Below, in pieces: positions 63,401-64,000 of a stretch of DNA of 64,000 nt. The stretch comes from Clostridium beijerinckii (GTDB lineage: Bacteria > Bacillota > Clostridia > Clostridiales > Clostridiaceae). The stretch lies in assembly GCF_036699995.1 (NCBI RefSeq), contig NZ_CP144906.1, forward strand, positions 561,501 to 625,500, read 5' to 3'. Below the pieces are notes generated by a model, which did no database searches, was not told the DNA's origin, and worked only from the letters and a program-made list of their open reading frames with translations. The translations under genes and the position numbers were made by a program. How positions within the stretch are numbered: position 1 is the first letter of the stretch; every line of letters begins with the position of its first letter.

Positions 63401-64000
63401 GATGAAAATAATGATGTGGGATCAATGTTTGATGGTAGAGTCAAGAATGTAATTGATAATAATCTGCATCCTATAACGTCTTATTTTTCAAATAAATTAA
63501 TTGTTTACTTAAAAAATAATCAGAATATTATAACTGAAAATGTACAAGAAACTATTAAGAGTGAACTTAATTTCTTTGAGAAGATAGCCTACGCAACTTT
63601 TGGTGGAGATGACATAGCATATAGAGTTGTTGATATTATACTAAATAAAAAACTTCCTTTAATGCTAAGAGAAGAGAACGATAAACTTATTAATACTACA
63701 AAAGCTGCATTAAATGAAAGTATATACCCTATTAGATTGAGTGAATTAAATATAAAGGGTGAAGAATTTAATATTCGAATATTAATAAATAATTTATTTG
63801 AACAATTTGATAAGAATGTTAACTTTGAAGGATATATTTATAATGCAAGTGATTTAATTTTAGATTCATTAGCTGTGGCTCCACTTTCAGAATATCTTGA
63901 ATTATTTGGATTAAGCAATTTAGATTCGATTTATAAGAAGTTTTTTGAGGAAGTCAATATTATAAAAGAAGATATATATAGAAGCATAAATATTAATAAA
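60458..64000 (+). CDS. giant DUF445 membrane protein with two DUF445-like modules, 5' part
   Basis: From ATG 60458 (after TAAGGGGAG) the frame stays open for all 1181 codons to the window edge, so the protein is longer than this. It starts with a membrane helix and FSGGVAGYITNKYAVDML, the usual DUF445 opening. A second start-like unit, GYITNVVALWMIFHPYKE (about residue 710), follows two hydrophobic helices at about residues 663-690 and 698-725. Long Lys/Glu/Ile-rich helical stretches lie between and after. Ordinary DUF445 proteins (YheB-like) are about 380 residues. Function unknown. Confidence 0.85.
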   Translation, partial: MLTFIFLLAFQGFSGGVAGYITNKYAVDMLFKEYTPLKLGGVIKKKKEKFIEEISELVERDIINADTLRSEMPNININTYIKQMAQTFFEKQLSNSLGNTKIAEIDGFSESILKSEEFIRNNLNILLPELIDGLMRNVDLQDILSEKQISKVINSCYELLICEFENADAVNGFISDLYKENSNITLADIFSKEVQKKLTDNIIECVENIFNNDILSDEKSCKMFLDNMLSNINVDATLVKLQDSIGSRDINHFITETQQEEVISRLFIKITEFINSSEGKDLILKITNEIVSIGKNIDFTIYEILPKEMKKSLTNFIKIAIPKVMPYILEWISSNKSSLDEMIESAIDEAIQDIDESIKKLIISKVRNALMGDVSSKNNIVNKIISYINNNFDDESSDKIVTSIIDYLKDTKVKNIVESLEKYNLATSDDVAEIITKVFAAHGKNTLRILIKSQFSKKVNEIAKLDLLKLFNTKLKPMLYESIFKNKTRLCKNINTLIAQFINSKSDEIFHKKLSELFKDKSVFSLSNKFSIWANNLLRKNKDTYSEKLEEVILSNVKKLKIGDILSNYNVNILEYIVDNSVSIYREAVDKYKNYQIKELVNKGFNKDQLSNILINKGYPALISKLPSLLNGNIKKIAKNSLSKYDEDEICDIVQDFMGSQLKPLSVFGAVLGTVVGIIYQLIFPNSIGLYGFPSNMFNGLLSLGVMAFIGYITNVVALWMIFHPYKENKIISKIPFFKKFALGYIPAHKNEFAIGMAKLIDEELLNKEEINKSFNSHKDNMSSVLTTLVKNNNYQILVDFARSKKNDFVKYIYKIILKYCNSSSGLSEGITNRLKESKFDNFIKESYIQNGIPKIISSISNSKSSLTKFIENKISSNYKIGDVISEDILIEIQSYIQEEGNKLIQDNLSTIEKVDFIDLITKEYKDYYSVAIKQSCKEVIGKDSIEKAKVNIGKYAYEYFSNDFKIYLENMISKYLCNGLDENNDVGSMFDGRVKNVIDNNLHPITSYFSNKLIVYLKNNQNIITENVQETIKSELNFFEKIAYATFGGDDIAYRVVDIILNKKLPLMLREENDKLINTTKAALNESIYPIRLSELNIKGEEFNIRILINNLFEQFDKNVNFEGYIYNASDLILDSLAVAPLSEYLELFGLSNLDSIYKKFFEEVNIIKEDIYRSININK

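Overview
The window is a low-GC, AT-rich Firmicute chromosome segment, best matched by a spore-forming Clostridium of the C. beijerinckii/C. butyricum type (inference). The grounds are an alpha/beta small acid-soluble spore protein, a SpoIVFB-type protease, Clostridium-style mreBCD and minCDE blocks, frequent TTG starts with strong AGGAGG ribosome sites, and many U-tailed hairpin terminators. No rRNA, prophage, CRISPR array or intact insertion sequence is visible. One tRNA gene, tRNA-Trp(CCA), is present.

Region 1 (1-8850) is a purine-type molybdenum hydroxylase operon. It holds the 3' end of a PreA-like flavoprotein/ferredoxin, the three separate xanthine dehydrogenase subunits (molybdopterin, 2Fe-2S, FAD), and a four-gene BMP-type nucleoside/purine ABC importer ending at a terminator. 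Region 2 (8948-22200) is a dense selenium/molybdenum locus. It encodes a fused selenium-dependent xanthine dehydrogenase type enzyme, YqeC, YqeB, YedF, SelD (Cys form), a 2-hydroxyacyl-CoA-dehydratase/double-cubane-like protein with its ATP-dependent activase, a MocA-like nucleotidyltransferase, an XdhC-like factor with unusual domain order, a MoeA-like protein with a Cys-rich tail, MoaC, MoaA and a MOSC protein. It ends in a decayed mogA/moaB pseudogene that automatic gene calling would miss. Together these genes import purines, build the molybdenum cofactor, activate selenium and insert it into the hydroxylase. The double-cubane-like pair has no assigned place in that scheme.

Region 3 (22575-34683) is mixed: RidA, a nitronate monooxygenase/FabK-like enzyme behind a FabT-like operator, tRNA-Trp, an unrecognised protein, a spore SASP, a YhaO/YhaN (SbcDC-like) repair pair behind a promoter with a LexA-like box, an orphan zinc-binding lipoprotein, a membrane-anchored MutS-like ATPase and a DEDDh exonuclease with a zinc ribbon. 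Region 4 (34802-44196) holds a CBS protein, a three-gene leftward operon (Ser-rich membrane protein, PspA, Cys-rich protein), a four-S1-domain protein, pyruvate kinase, PepD, an NlpC/P60 hydrolase and a SPOR-type protein.

Region 5 (44491-57151) is the cell shape and division block: maf, radC, mreB, mreC, mreD, mrdA (PBP2), a terminator, sfsA, minC, minD, minE, rodA, then a small membrane protein placed like spoIVFA before spoIVFB. Region 6 (57349-64000) holds a zinc-dependent phospholipase C-like protein, a secreted YcdB/SLH protein and a very large DUF445 protein with two DUF445-like modules that runs off the window end.

The most interesting leads are the double-cubane-like pair inside the selenium/Mo locus, a structured leader before yedF, the mogA pseudogene, the LexA-like box before yhaO, the PspA operon with two unrecognised partners, and the giant DUF445 protein.
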